Assembly: GCA_031257835.1 (NCBI GenBank)
Contig: JAIRNY010000020.1
Span: 1-64,000, forward strand
DNA: 64,000 nucleotides
Origin: Candidatus Endomicrobiellum cryptotermitis
GTDB taxonomy: Bacteria; Elusimicrobiota; Endomicrobiia; Endomicrobiales; Endomicrobiaceae
Direction: 5' to 3'
The notes below the pieces were generated by a model, which saw only the letters and a list, made by a program, of their open reading frames with translations, was not told the origin of the DNA and did not search any database. Below are positions 25,930 through 36,936 of this stretch, in pieces. Position numbers and translations under genes: made by a program. Each line of letters opens with the position of its first letter. The first letter of the stretch is position 1.

Positions 25930-28116
25930 ATGGTGAAATATCTTGTTATAGTAGAGTCTCCAGCAAAAGAAAAAACTATATCAAAAATTTTAGGTAAAGA
26001 GTTTATTATAAAAAGTTCCTTTGGACATATAAGAGATTTACCTAAAAGTAAACTTGGTATTGACATAGAAAACAACTTCAAGCCAACATATATAGATATG
26101 GCTAAATCAAAAAAAATTATATCTAATTTAAAAAAAATATCTGACAATGTAGGTAAAGTTTATTTGGCCACAGACTTTGACCGAGAAGGAGAAGCTATAG
26201 CTTGGCATTTAAAAGAAGCTCTCAAACTTCCAAACTCAAAAATTTCTAGAATAACATTTCATGAAATTACCCCAGAGGCTATCCTTAATTCTGTAAAACA
26301 TCCACGAAATTTAGACATGTGGCTTGTAAACAGTCAACAAACTCGCAGACTTTTAGATAGACTTGTAGGTTATAAGCTTTCTCCATTATTGTGGAAAAAA
26401 GTAAAAGTAGGTCTTTCTGCTGGAAGAGTACAATCTGTAGCTGTAATGATTATATGTGACAGAGAAGAAGAAATAAAAAAGTTTATTCCTCAAGAATATT
26501 GGAGTATAGAAGCAGAATTATTAAAAAACTTTTCTTTTAAAGCACAACTCTTTGCAAAAAATGATGTAAAATTTGAAAAACTTTCTATAAAAAACGAAGA
26601 ACAAGCAAACCAAATAATTAAAGAGCTAGAAGGCGCAAAATACGTAGTACAATCTATAGAAACAAAACAACGCAAACGTTTACCTTATGCACCTTATACA
26701 ACATCTACAATACAACAAGACGCATCAAGAAGGCTTGGGTTTTCTGCATCAAAGACAATGATGATAGCTCAAAAATTATATGAAGGTATTAATATTGGAA
26801 ACAGCCAAGTAGGTCTTATAACATATATGAGAACTGACTCTTTAAACATTGCAAAAGGAGCTCAAGAAGAAACTTTAAAATTTATAGAATCTGAGTATGG
26901 CAACAAATTTCTACCAAAATCCCCTAGAATTTATAAAACAAAATCAAAAGGGGCACAAGAAGCACACGAAGCTATAAGGGCAACATCTGCAAAAAGAAAG
27001 CCAAGCAACATAAAACAATATTTATCTAACGACGAATTTAAACTCTATGATTTAATATGGAAAAGATTCTTAGCAAGCCAAATGACAGACGCTATTTATA
27101 ATGTAGTAACAGTTACCATATCTGCAAACAAATATTCTTTTAGAGTTTCCGGTAGCACACTAATTTTTGAAGGGTTTCTAAAAGTTTACACTATTGATGA
27201 AGAAGAAAAAGAAATAAAATTACCGCTTTTAAAAGAACAAGAACTATTAACTCTTTTAAAAATTATACCTATCCAACATTTTACAGAACCTCCCGCCCGT
27301 TACAATGAAGCAAGCTTGATTAAAGCTTTAGAAGAGCACGGTATAGGAAGACCATCAACATATGCCCCTACAATTAAAACAATTTTGGACAGACTGTATG
27401 TTCGCCTTGATAAAAAAAAGTTTATACCTACAAATCTTGGCATTATTGTAAACGATGTTTTAAAAAATCATTTTGGGAACATTATTAATATAGAGTATAC
27501 TGCACACGTCGAAGAAAAATTAGACAAAATTGCCGAAGATAAAGCTATCTGGCAAGACGTGTTACAAAATTTTTACAAACCTTTAGAAAAAGATTTAAAA
27601 AAAGCGGAAAAAAATTTAGAAAGACAAAAAATTAAACCTCAAGAAACCGAATTCAAATGTCATAACTGCGGTAAAACTATGGTAATTAGAGGCTCAAGAA
27701 CAGGACAGTTTTTAGCTTGTTCTGGATATCCAGAATGTAAAACCACATTGCCTTTAAACAAAGAAGGAGCTCCTGTGCAAGAGCAAGAAACAGATATGAC
27801 ATGCGACAAATGCGGAAGTCCTTTAATTAAAAAAGTAGGTTTTAAAGGTAAGGAATACTTGGCTTGTAAGAGGTCTCCAGAATGTAAAACAACTTATAAT
27901 ATAGACAGAAATGGTCAAAAAGTTATAAAGCCAGAACCAGAACATACTGGCATTAAATGTGGAAAATGTGGTTCAGAAATGTTAAAAAGGATAGGTAAAA
28001 GAGGCCCATTTCTTACTTGTTCCGCATTCCCTAAATGTAGGAACTTACAATGGATAAAAACAGTCAAAGACAAGAATTCCAAAACGCAAAAGAAAGTATC
28101 CGAGAAGAAATCTTAA
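25930..28116 (+). CDS. topA: DNA topoisomerase I
   Basis: A 728-residue type IA topoisomerase that relaxes negative supercoils. It has the Toprim domain (LVIVESPAKEKTI, DFDREGEAIAWHL), the active-site region with Tyr in GLITYMRTDSLN, HEAIR, and three C-terminal zinc-finger repeats with four Cys each (CHNCGKTM...C..YPEC, CDKCGSPL...CKRSPEC, CGKCGSEM...CSAFPKC). The start ATG has GAGAGG upstream. It ends 9 bp before the preferred xerC start. Confidence 0.97.
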   Translation: MVKYLVIVESPAKEKTISKILGKEFIIKSSFGHIRDLPKSKLGIDIENNFKPTYIDMAKSKKIISNLKKISDNVGKVYLATDFDREGEAIAWHLKEALKLPNSKISRITFHEITPEAILNSVKHPRNLDMWLVNSQQTRRLLDRLVGYKLSPLLWKKVKVGLSAGRVQSVAVMIICDREEEIKKFIPQEYWSIEAELLKNFSFKAQLFAKNDVKFEKLSIKNEEQANQIIKELEGAKYVVQSIETKQRKRLPYAPYTTSTIQQDASRRLGFSASKTMMIAQKLYEGINIGNSQVGLITYMRTDSLNIAKGAQEETLKFIESEYGNKFLPKSPRIYKTKSKGAQEAHEAIRATSAKRKPSNIKQYLSNDEFKLYDLIWKRFLASQMTDAIYNVVTVTISANKYSFRVSGSTLIFEGFLKVYTIDEEEKEIKLPLLKEQELLTLLKIIPIQHFTEPPARYNEASLIKALEEHGIGRPSTYAPTIKTILDRLYVRLDKKKFIPTNLGIIVNDVLKNHFGNIINIEYTAHVEEKLDKIAEDKAIWQDVLQNFYKPLEKDLKKAEKNLERQKIKPQETEFKCHNCGKTMVIRGSRTGQFLACSGYPECKTTLPLNKEGAPVQEQETDMTCDKCGSPLIKKVGFKGKEYLACKRSPECKTTYNIDRNGQKVIKPEPEHTGIKCGKCGSEMLKRIGKRGPFLTCSAFPKCRNLQWIKTVKDKNSKTQKKVSEKKS

Positions 28117-28124
28117 AAATAATA

Positions 28125-28985
28125 ATGTCTTTTGAAAAATATCTTGAAGCTGAAAAAAATTTTTCTAATCATACTTTAAGAGCTTATTTAAAAGATATTC
28201 TTGATTTTGCTATATTTTTACAAAACAAACAAAAAAACTTTATAGGCGCAAACAAGCACGACATTAGAGAATTTTTAGAAACTTTAAACACAAAAAGTAT
28301 AAGCAAAACAACTATTGCAAGAAAATTTTCCACATTGCGCACTTTTTATAAATTTTTAATAATTAATGGCATAGAAACAAAAAACCCTCTAGAAGCAATG
28401 AGCGCCCCTAAAAAAGATAAAAAAGTACCTTTGTTCTTAACAGAAAATGAAATGCAGTCTTTATTTAACATTAAAGATATAAACCTTCAAGACAAAGCAA
28501 TGATTGAACTTTTGTATTCTTGTGGTCTTAGAATAGAAGAGCTTATGAACTTAAATATTAATAACATAGATTTTATATATAATACTATTATAATCAAAGG
28601 AAAAGGTAACAAAGAGAGAATAGTGCCTGTTGGTAACAAATGTTTAAACGCTGTAATGGAATACCTAAACCAACGACGCGCTAGCAAATTGCCTTACGAT
28701 ATGCAATCCCCACTATTTTTAAACAAACATTTAAACAGGCTTGACCAAAGGACAGCAAGAAGAATTTTACACAAACACCTTATTAAAGCAGGACTTACAA
28801 AAAAAGTAAGTCCTCATACTTTACGACATACTTTTGCAACACACATTTTAGATAGAGGCTGTGACTTAAGAAGTGTACAGGAAATGCTTGGACATAAAAA
28901 TCTTTCTACTACACAAATTTACACACACGTTACAATAGAAAGTTTAAAAAAAATATATCAAAAAACACATCCAAGAGCAAAATAA
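28125..28985 (+). CDS. xerC: Tyrosine recombinase XerC-like
   Basis: A 286-residue site-specific recombinase for chromosome dimer resolution. It has an N-terminal SAM-like core-binding domain (MSFEKYLEAEKNFSNHTLRA start) and a catalytic domain with all residues: Arg in SCGLRIEELMNL, Lys in KGKGNKERIVP, H-x-x-R in PHTLRHTFATHIL, His in LGHKNLSTT and Tyr in QIYTHV. An in-frame upstream extension to 28050 lies inside topA and is unlike the family, so the ATG at 28125 is preferred. XerC rather than XerD is chosen by synteny with dprA-topA; a second Xer may exist elsewhere. Confidence 0.9.
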   Translation: MSFEKYLEAEKNFSNHTLRAYLKDILDFAIFLQNKQKNFIGANKHDIREFLETLNTKSISKTTIARKFSTLRTFYKFLIINGIETKNPLEAMSAPKKDKKVPLFLTENEMQSLFNIKDINLQDKAMIELLYSCGLRIEELMNLNINNIDFIYNTIIIKGKGNKERIVPVGNKCLNAVMEYLNQRRASKLPYDMQSPLFLNKHLNRLDQRTARRILHKHLIKAGLTKKVSPHTLRHTFATHILDRGCDLRSVQEMLGHKNLSTTQIYTHVTIESLKKIYQKTHPRAK

Positions 28986-29020
28986 CAAATATAACTTTTG
29001 AAGGATATTATATTAAGTTT

Positions 29021-29926
29021 ATGAAACAAATTGACCATTTAAAACTTTTAATGGAAGAAACTGGCTGTGAAAAATCGCAAGCAGAGCTTGCGTTAAACCT
29101 TTCTGACAACAATCTTGAAAAAGCCATATCTACAATAGGTTTCTTATTAAAACTTATAAAAATATTTAAAATTAAATTAATATTGCCAAAAGAAAACATC
29201 TATGGACTAGTACAGGTAGCAATCAATATGAAAACCTCAGAGATTTTACGTTTCAGCACAGCATTTTCGCAAAATCCAAAAATTTACGAAATATCTGAAA
29301 ATACAGATTGGTTTTCTTTTGAAAAAGCAATTTTTTCAGCTAGGCTTGAAGCTGGCTCTTTAGAAAAATATACTCAAAATATTGAAGAGAACTTTAGACT
29401 ATATGCTCAACAAGCAATAAAAGAAATTATCTCTGTTTCAACTGATGAAATTTCAGAGATTATAAAAGCATTTTTTAGTCCAATTAATATAGACATTAAA
29501 GCTTTACAAGAAGAATTAAATCTCACACAATTTAAAAAATTTCCAGACAAAAATTTAAGAACCGATATCCTACCCTCTAAAGGATACGATATCGGCTTTG
29601 TAAAACTTGATGCTAAGATATTAGAAGAAGAGGATGGAAAACCTATAAACAAAATTCAAGAAGGAGAAACAGTACTTTCAGTAATAACAGATCAAAGAGA
29701 TATAGCACATTATCTTGTACATTTAATTGGCGGGAAAGAAACCGGCATTATATCATCAATACCTGCAACTGTGCAAAAGGTTTATTATAAAAACGAAAGT
29801 TTTGAAGTACACTTATATTATGCATCTTCCATAACTGGCCTTGCAATAGTCCAGAAAGATTCCAAATTAAAAACCTTAGGGGAAAAACAACTTTGGTGGG
29901 GGAAAAAAATCATCTTGCATTGGTAA
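29021..29926 (+). CDS. Conserved-looking hypothetical protein with UBA-like N-terminus
   Basis: A 301-residue protein of unknown function. The first 40 residues (LLMEETGCEKSQAELALNLSDNNLEKAISTI) resemble a UBA/TS-N three-helix domain as found in elongation factor Ts. A mixed alpha/beta region follows, with no signal peptide or membrane helix, ending in YYASSITGLAIVQKDSKLKTLGE and a Trp-rich tail. No enzyme motif is seen. It follows xerC by 35 bp, with AAGGA before the ATG, and is the last gene of the plus-strand cluster. It could be a small-molecule or ribosome-related protein, but this is a guess. Confidence 0.7.
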   Translation: MKQIDHLKLLMEETGCEKSQAELALNLSDNNLEKAISTIGFLLKLIKIFKIKLILPKENIYGLVQVAINMKTSEILRFSTAFSQNPKIYEISENTDWFSFEKAIFSARLEAGSLEKYTQNIEENFRLYAQQAIKEIISVSTDEISEIIKAFFSPINIDIKALQEELNLTQFKKFPDKNLRTDILPSKGYDIGFVKLDAKILEEEDGKPINKIQEGETVLSVITDQRDIAHYLVHLIGGKETGIISSIPATVQKVYYKNESFEVHLYYASSITGLAIVQKDSKLKTLGEKQLWWGKKIILHW

Positions 29927-30058
29927 AAACTTTCGTATACCTAACTTGACCAATGGGGTCCCTCGATTAATTAAATACAAGAGTAATATAAATAAAGAGC
30001 AAAAAAACTTAACTTAAATATACACTTCTTAAAAAAAGACCTTGTTTAGCACAAAATT

Positions 30059-30105
30059 ACATAAAAATATAAGTTTGTGGGTCCCCCAACCTAATATTTT
30101 TATGT
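30059..30105. terminator. Hairpin between convergent genes
   Basis: ACATAAAAATAT (30059-30070) and ATATTTTTATGT (30094-30105) form a perfect 12-bp stem, with further G/C pairing in the loop (TGTGGG against CCCAAC). It lies between the convergent hypothetical gene and groEL, so it probably ends transcription from the plus side, though it lacks a strong T-run. The rest of the 29927-30224 interval holds no gene. Confidence 0.5.
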
Positions 30106-30151
30106 GTAAACCCCTCATTTCTCCTTAAACCCAGTCAAGTCAGGGTAAATA

Positions 30152-30191
30152 TTTAAAGGCCTTCCAAATTTATCTAGGAAAGGCCTTTAAA
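30152..30191 (-). terminator. Hairpin terminator after groEL
   Basis: TTTAAAGGCCTTCC and GGAAAGGCCTTTAAA form a strong stem about 35 bp after the groEL stop. The T-run on the minus strand is weak (AAATATTT), so the assignment rests on stem strength and place. Confidence 0.6.
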
Positions 30192-30224
30192 CTAAACAAT
30201 CACGTTATCTGTGTTACTAAACTA

Positions 30225-31877
<1,653 letters not shown>

Positions 31878-31887
31878 TTATTGTTAA

Positions 31888-32172
31888 TTAACCAAGTATT
31901 CCCAAAATATCATCTTGAGACATTATAAGATGCTCTTTATCGTTCAGTTTAACTTCTGTCCCTGAATATTTCCCAAAAAGAACTTTATCTCCAACTTTTA
32001 CATCTAAAGCAATTACTTTCCCATCATCAGTTTTTTTACCTGTACCTACAGCTATAACTTCACCTTCTTGAGGTTTTTCTTTTGCAGTATCAGGAATAAT
32101 AATACCACCTTTTTTTACTTCTTTAGTTTCTGTAGGTTTAACCAAAACTTTGTCACCTAATGGTCTAAACAT
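31888..32172 (-). CDS. groES: Co-chaperonin GroES
   Basis: A 94-residue lid of the GroEL chamber. It starts [19 protein letters not shown], contains the mobile loop ([18 protein letters not shown]) and the [13 protein letters not shown] and ILGILG segments. The start at 32172 is preferred over an upstream extension because a near-perfect ribosome binding site (GGAGGAAG) directly precedes it and the extension is not conserved. Confidence 0.97.
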   Translation of the reverse strand: MFRPLGDKVLVKPTETKEVKKGGIIIPDTAKEKPQEGEVIAVGTGKKTDDGKVIALDVKVGDKVLFGKYSGTEVKLNDKEHLIMSQDDILGILG

Positions 32173-32210
32173 CTTCCTTCCTCCTTCATTTAGTTTGTAA
32201 ATTTTCTTTT

Positions 32211-32237
32211 TTAGCACTATCACTGTGCGACTGCTAT
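32211..32237 (-). promoter_or_regulatory. Degenerate CIRCE operator (HrcA site)
   Basis: TTAGCACTA, nine bases, GACTGCTAT. The consensus CIRCE element is TTAGCACTC-N9-GAGTGCTAA, so the left arm has one mismatch and the right arm two, with the spacing exact. It sits right at the expected start of transcription of groESL, where HrcA binding would block the polymerase. hrcA is not in the window. Confidence 0.65.
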
Positions 32238-32240
32238 TAT

Positions 32241-32269
32241 ATTATATGACAAAAAGTTTCTTTTGTCAA
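32241..32269 (-). promoter_or_regulatory. Consensus sigma-70 promoter of groESL
   Basis: Minus strand TTGACA at 32264-32269, 17 bp, TATAAT at 32241-32246. Both boxes are perfect. It lies about 70 bp upstream of the groES start and just upstream of the CIRCE-like operator, indicating HrcA-type control rather than a sigma-32 promoter. Confidence 0.8.
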
Positions 32270-32300
32270 TACTATTTTACAATTATTCTTGTTAGACAAT

Positions 32301-33686
32301 TCAAATATATTTATCTCTTATTCCATTGTCTATATCATTAAAAAAGTTCTCCAATATTTTTAAACTTGCATTATCAAGCCTAGCTTTACTTCTTTCAATT
32401 AAACTATACCCCACTTCTTTAACTTCTGAACTTGCAAAATCTTCAAGATATTCCTTTAAAGTAACTAAAGCGTTAATATCGCACATATTCTTTATGTGTC
32501 CAGGTTTTGCCAAGTTCATAAAATTTTTGCCTGTCCTATTTTTGCGATAGCAAGCAGCACAAAAGCTCGGCACATAACCTTGAGACAACAAAGATTTTAT
32601 TATCTGGTCTAAAGTTCTTTGATCATTAAGACTAAACTGTCTTTGGAAGTTATCGTTGTGTGAAAAATTTCCATCATAACCACCAGGAGTAACTTTAGAC
32701 TCTGCACTTATTTGAGAAACCCCCAAATTTACAAGTTCGTCTCTTAACTGTGCAGTTTCTCTTGTAGACATTATAATGCCAGTATATGGAACAGAGAGTC
32801 TTAAAACTGCAACTATCTTTTTAAATTCTTCATCATTAATTTTATATTCTGGATTTGAAGCGTATACTGAACCAGGAGCAGGTTCAACACGTGGTACTGA
32901 AATTGTGTGAGGGCCAATGCCATAAGTTCTTTCTAAATACTCTATATGAAGCATCATAGCAAGCACTTCAAAATGGGGATTGTAAAGTCCTAACAGCGGG
33001 CCTATACCAATATCGTCAATGCCAGCTTTAAAAGCATTGTCAATTGCATCTAAACGATTATTTGGATCAGACTTTGCACCGTTAACATGAAGTTTTCTAT
33101 AAGTTTCCTCATGGTAAGTTTCTTGAAATATTTGGTATGTTCCTATACCAGACGTTTTTAGTACTTTAAAACTCTCAATATCCATAGGCGCAACATTAAC
33201 GTTAACTCTTTTTATTTTATTGCCATTATAACTTGCACTATATATAGCATTAACTGCACCTATATAATAATCTAAATTTTCTTTTGAAGACGCCATTTCA
33301 CCTGCAACCATTAAAATACGTTTATGGCCTTTTTTAAGAAGTATTTCCGTTTGGTTTTTTATTTCTTCAAAAGTAAGTTTTTTCCTTATAGTAAGTTTAT
33401 TATGTGCAGCAAAGCCACAATATAAACAACTATTTGAACAATGGTTGCTTATATATAAAGGAACAAAGATTACAATACGTTTACCGTATATTATTTTTTT
33501 AACATACGAAGCAGCAGCATAAACTTTTTGCAAACTCTCAAAGTCTTTAATTGATAAAAGTTTAGCAGTTTCTTCAATAGACAGTCTTTGAAGCGTCCTA
33601 GTTTTACTTAAAATACTGTTAAGTTCTATGTTAGTTATTTTGGTCTCTAGTAGCGAATTTATTCTATGTTCATCTATATGCTTCAT
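32301..33686 (-). CDS. hydG: [FeFe] hydrogenase maturase HydG (radical SAM)
   Basis: A 461-residue radical SAM enzyme that splits tyrosine to make CO and CN for the hydrogenase H-cluster. The N-terminal radical SAM motif CSNSCLYC (C-x3-C-x2-C) and C-terminal auxiliary cluster motif (CAACYRKNRTGKNFM, ending in a third Cys in NMCDINAL) both fit HydG rather than the related ThiH. SVPRVEPAPG, GPHTI and GLYNPHFEVLAMMLH are also typical. It lies 12 kb from hydABC, and hydE and hydF are not in the window. It is immediately downstream of thrS on the same strand. Confidence 0.93.
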   Translation of the reverse strand: MKHIDEHRINSLLETKITNIELNSILSKTRTLQRLSIEETAKLLSIKDFESLQKVYAAASYVKKIIYGKRIVIFVPLYISNHCSNSCLYCGFAAHNKLTIRKKLTFEEIKNQTEILLKKGHKRILMVAGEMASSKENLDYYIGAVNAIYSASYNGNKIKRVNVNVAPMDIESFKVLKTSGIGTYQIFQETYHEETYRKLHVNGAKSDPNNRLDAIDNAFKAGIDDIGIGPLLGLYNPHFEVLAMMLHIEYLERTYGIGPHTISVPRVEPAPGSVYASNPEYKINDEEFKKIVAVLRLSVPYTGIIMSTRETAQLRDELVNLGVSQISAESKVTPGGYDGNFSHNDNFQRQFSLNDQRTLDQIIKSLLSQGYVPSFCAACYRKNRTGKNFMNLAKPGHIKNMCDINALVTLKEYLEDFASSEVKEVGYSLIERSKARLDNASLKILENFFNDIDNGIRDKYI

Positions 33687-33708
33687 TTAAGTCACCTTTG
33701 TCCAAACT

Positions 33709-35445
33709 TTATAGTTTATTTATACCAAGCATACTTTTTTCTTTTACTAGAGCGATAAAAGTGTCAACTGACATTAACCCTAAATCTTTATTTCCACGCG
33801 CCCTTAGAGCAACGAAATTTAAATCTTTCTCTTTATTACCAACAACAGCTATATAAGGAACTTTTTGTAAAGCATTCTCCCTTATCTTATGACCAATTTT
33901 TTCATTTCTATTATCTAAAATTGTCCTTATACCATTTTGTTTTAACTTTTGAAATAAATCTTTACAATAGGATTCTTGCTCTTCATTTATATTTGCTATA
34001 GCAACTTGAACTGGGGAAAGCCAAAGCGGCAAAGCTCCAGCATAGTGCTCTAAAAGCACTCCTACAAACCTTTCTAAAGATCCTAACAATGCTCTATGTA
34101 TCATATAAGGTCTTTTCTTTTTACCTGAAGAATCTACATACGAAATATCAAAACGCTCCGGCAAATTAAAATCAAACTGTACAGTAGAACATTGCCAAAG
34201 TCTACCTATAGCGTCTTTTATCTTTATATCTATTTTGGGACCATAAAAAGCACCGCCACCTTCGTCTACTTCATATTCATATCCTGTTTTCTTTAAAGCA
34301 TTTTCAATAGAGTGTTGCGCTTTTTGCCAATCTTCTTTTTCCCCCACATACTTTTTTTCTGGCCTTGTAGCAAGGAATATTTTATACTCGTTAAACCCAA
34401 AAGTTTTTAAACAACTAACTGCCATATTAAAAACTCTAAGCATTTCTTCTTCTAATTGTTCTGGAGAAACAATAACATGACCATCATCTTGAGTAAACCC
34501 TCTAACTCTCAAAAGACCGTGCAAAACACCTGACTTCTCAAATCTGTACACGGTACCAAGTTCTGCATATCTTATTGGAAGTTCTCTATATGAGTGCAGT
34601 TTTGTTTTATATATCATCAAATGCATTGGACAGTTCATCGGTTTTACTCTATACGGTTTGCCTTCTATTTCCATAGAAGAGTACATATTTTCACAATAAG
34701 TTTGTAAATGGCCACTTATTCTAAAAAGTTCTTCGCTTGCAAGGTGAGGAGTAAGCAAAAGATCATATCCATTTTCTATGTTAAATTTTTTCCAATAACT
34801 TTCAATAATATCTCTTAAAAGCGTCCCTTTTGGATGCCAAAGGACAAGACCTCCACCAATTGCTTCATTTACACTAAACAAATCTAAATCTTTACCTAAC
34901 TTCCTATGATCTCTTTTTTGAGCTTCTTGAAGCAGTTGTAAGTACTCATCTAAACCTTCTTTTGTCAAAAAAGCTGTACCATAAATCCTCTGGAGTTGTT
35001 CTTTAGAAGAATCTCCTCTCCAATAGGCACCCGCAACAGACAACAGCTTAAAATACTTAAGTTCCCCTGTAGATTTTATATGAGGCCCTTTACATAAATC
35101 TGTAAAATTGCCAGACTTATACATTGTTACAGTGTTTCCTTCTATTTGTGAAGCAATCTCTGACTTATATTTTTCACCTTTTTGATTAAAATCTTTTATA
35201 GCTTGTTCCTTAGACACAGAGTAATGTTCAAACAAATAGTTTTCACCAATTATCTCTTTCATTTTTTCTTCTATTTTTTCAAGATCGGCAACAGTAAAAG
35301 GTTCTTGCCTATCAAAATCATAATAAAAACCATCATCTATAGCTGGCCCTATAGCCACCTTTGTTTCAGGAAAAAGTTCAGTTACAGCCACAGCCATTAT
35401 GTGCGCAGCAGAATGTCTTAAAATTTTTAGCTCGTTATTTGTCAT
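33709..35445 (-). CDS. thrS: Threonyl-tRNA synthetase, lacking the TGS domain
   Basis: A 578-residue class II synthetase. The editing domain comes first (RHSAAHIMAVAV, with HxxxH, and the later Cys/His pair), then the catalytic core with zinc ligands Cys in MNCPMHLMIY and the two His, motif 2 (YRFEKSGVLHGLLRVRGFTQDDGHV), motif 3 (IHRALLGSLERFVGVLLEHYAG) and the anticodon-binding domain. Most bacterial ThrS are about 640 residues with a TGS domain first; here the start is directly at the editing domain and the DNA upstream encodes no TGS. The ribosome binding site AGGTGG supports this start. It should still be functional, as TGS-less forms are known. Confidence 0.94.
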   Translation of the reverse strand: MTNNELKILRHSAAHIMAVAVTELFPETKVAIGPAIDDGFYYDFDRQEPFTVADLEKIEEKMKEIIGENYLFEHYSVSKEQAIKDFNQKGEKYKSEIASQIEGNTVTMYKSGNFTDLCKGPHIKSTGELKYFKLLSVAGAYWRGDSSKEQLQRIYGTAFLTKEGLDEYLQLLQEAQKRDHRKLGKDLDLFSVNEAIGGGLVLWHPKGTLLRDIIESYWKKFNIENGYDLLLTPHLASEELFRISGHLQTYCENMYSSMEIEGKPYRVKPMNCPMHLMIYKTKLHSYRELPIRYAELGTVYRFEKSGVLHGLLRVRGFTQDDGHVIVSPEQLEEEMLRVFNMAVSCLKTFGFNEYKIFLATRPEKKYVGEKEDWQKAQHSIENALKKTGYEYEVDEGGGAFYGPKIDIKIKDAIGRLWQCSTVQFDFNLPERFDISYVDSSGKKKRPYMIHRALLGSLERFVGVLLEHYAGALPLWLSPVQVAIANINEEQESYCKDLFQKLKQNGIRTILDNRNEKIGHKIRENALQKVPYIAVVGNKEKDLNFVALRARGNKDLGLMSVDTFIALVKEKSMLGINKL

Positions 35446-35466
35446 ATCATTTACACCACCTGCCCT

Positions 35467-35515
35467 TAGTTCATCTAATTATATAATATTTTCTTTTACT
35501 TTTTAGCAAAAAATT
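35467..35515 (-). promoter_or_regulatory. Probable thrS promoter
   Basis: Minus strand: TTGCTA, then an 18-20 bp AT-rich spacer, then overlapping TATATA/TATAAT boxes, ahead of the thrS ribosome binding site. The same TTGCTAAAA string recurs upstream of other genes in the window. No T-box leader or threonine codon leader peptide is visible. Confidence 0.4.
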
Positions 35516-35579
35516 TCAAAGTTGGAATATGTGCAAAACCTTGAAGTCTTGAAGTAAATATAAATTATCTTTATAAAAA

Positions 35580-35933
35580 TTAAGCAGCGCCGAGGATACT
35601 TTTAACAGCATTAGTAGAAGTTTTAGTTCTACGTTTTGCATCTTCTATTATCCTTTTAAACGATATCTTGTTTATCGAATCATTTAACACTGCTAAACTT
35701 ATTGCTATTTGCCCTATCTCTGTTTCTCTTATCTCTATCAAACCTGACACCTCTATTTCATTTGTTATACTGTTTACATAACTTGCCATTACTTCTCTTT
35801 GCTCTTCAAATGTAACTGCAGAGGATTCCTTAATCATAGTCTTTTCTACTTCTTTCATGTACTCTTTCAAAGCTTCTTTACTATCAAACTTCTCTGGACT
35901 TGCTAAATACGCTTTCACCAATACTATCCCCAA
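35580..35933 (-). pseudogene. Giant-protein fragment: C-terminus
   Basis: The last piece of the giant reading frame, 117 residues, mostly helical (SKEALKEYMKEVEKTMIKES, then ISKRIIEDAKRRTK-like) and ending ...AVKSILGAA before the stop. The frame upstream of its first Met continues as NRDRQALGIV and joins the 35950-36246 fragment across a one-base shift. No motif is recognised. Thr/Lys-rich tail. The natural stop here probably marks the original end of the gene. Confidence 0.5.
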
Positions 35934-35949
35934 TGCTTGTCTGTCTCTG

Positions 35950-36393
35950 TTACACTGTTCTTATCTTATTATACACTTCTTGCGTAAAATCAAATGCTCT
36001 CATATACCTTGTTACAAGTGAGGTCTCCACTAAACCTCTTGCAAAACCTAATGCCTCTAACACTCGCTCCGTACCTTCCTCTCCTTCTACTGCTCCTTTT
36101 AACACCTTCTCTATATGCTTTTCTACCTCTGCATTTAACCTCGCTTGTTTTACTGCTTCTCTTATTTGCCCTGCAGTTATAACCTCTCCTTTTGTATTCA
36201 ACAAACCTTTCATTTGAGCTATATTAAACGCTTCCTGTCTTCCCACTTTTGCCGCTATGGCAACTAAGTGCGGGATTTCCCACTACAACAGCTATCGCAT
36301 CTTCATAATTTACTTGCAATCTTGTAAGTTCTGGATGAAGGTTTGCCCAATCGTAAATATCACCCATAGACACTATAAACTCTTCTAGCGCAT
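35950..36393 (-). pseudogene. Giant-protein fragment: LEEFIVS helical region
   Basis: Bases 36250-36393 encode, in one frame, NVNALEEFIVSMGDIYDWAN then LHPELTRLQVNYEDAIAVVV, and after a shift 35950-36246 continues AFNIAQMKGLLNTKGEVITA and QIREAVKQARLNAEVEKHIE. The LEEFIVS.GDIYDW part directly follows the HELRH motif and is repeated at 38.2 kb (LEEFIVSFRNVFRWF), showing that the zincin-like module was duplicated. Function unknown. Confidence 0.5.
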
Positions 36394-36645
36394 TTACGTT
36401 ATGTGTACCATTTTACTAAGCTGATCTTGGTTTAGTGCATAGCCTCTATGTCTTAACTCATGCTTTACAAATACTTCTAACAAACCTTTATTTTTAATAT
36501 TCCCTTGTTCATCAAAAAACATTGCTCTAAGCATTTTATAGTTTACATGTATTTTAGCATCATAAGTGTTAAATGACATCACCACACCAGGAGTAGTGTC
36601 TTCACTAATAGACACATTCTTACTAAATGCATCTTTATACACCAA
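36394..36645 (-). pseudogene. Giant-protein fragment: zincin-like module copy (HELRH)
   Basis: 83 residues carrying KIHVNYKMLRAMFFDEQGNI then LEVFVKHELRHRGYALNQDQ and KMVHI. HELRH fits the HExxH zinc-protease signature (36448-36462). The stretch is a clear paralogue of 42983-43276 (IKINYAMIRSKFFYESGKNI, LEVFVKHELRHESF, KFVHSI). A stop ends the open piece; the module continues in another frame. Confidence 0.55.
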
Positions 36646-36936
36646 AAGGCAAGCTGTTAGTTATCATGCCAAGAACTATAGAATCATCAATGCCCATATA
36701 TATAGTTTAAACTTGTTACAGATTCTTGAGCTATTTTTATTTGTTCAGTCTGATAATTTTCAAACTCGCTTATATTTTGACATAAACTTAAACATTACTG
36801 CAAGTGGAAGTTGGGCCAATTTATCCGGTGTTGTAATTCTAGCAGCATCTATTGCTAAAGCACTTGCTATCTGCGCAGTCTGCAATACTACTTCAGAAGC
36901 AGTCTCTTGAGATTTTTGTTTTCTTTCTATTCTCTG
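36646..36936. other. Degraded part of the giant gene without a usable frame
   Basis: About 290 bp between two open fragments. Short minus-strand pieces such as SQETASEVVLQTAQIASALA and IDAARITTPDKLAQLPLAVM are still readable in order, so the DNA is worn coding sequence and not an intergenic region. A plus-strand frame over it is a shadow. Confidence 0.4.

Noticed and set aside
35446-35579. T-box riboswitch before thrS
   Set aside because: The leader is too short and lacks the T-box core sequence and a terminator/antiterminator pair.
35900-36217. Plus-strand frame of 105 codons
   Set aside because: Lies antisense to helical minus-strand fragments of the giant protein, which show protein-like composition and internal homology.
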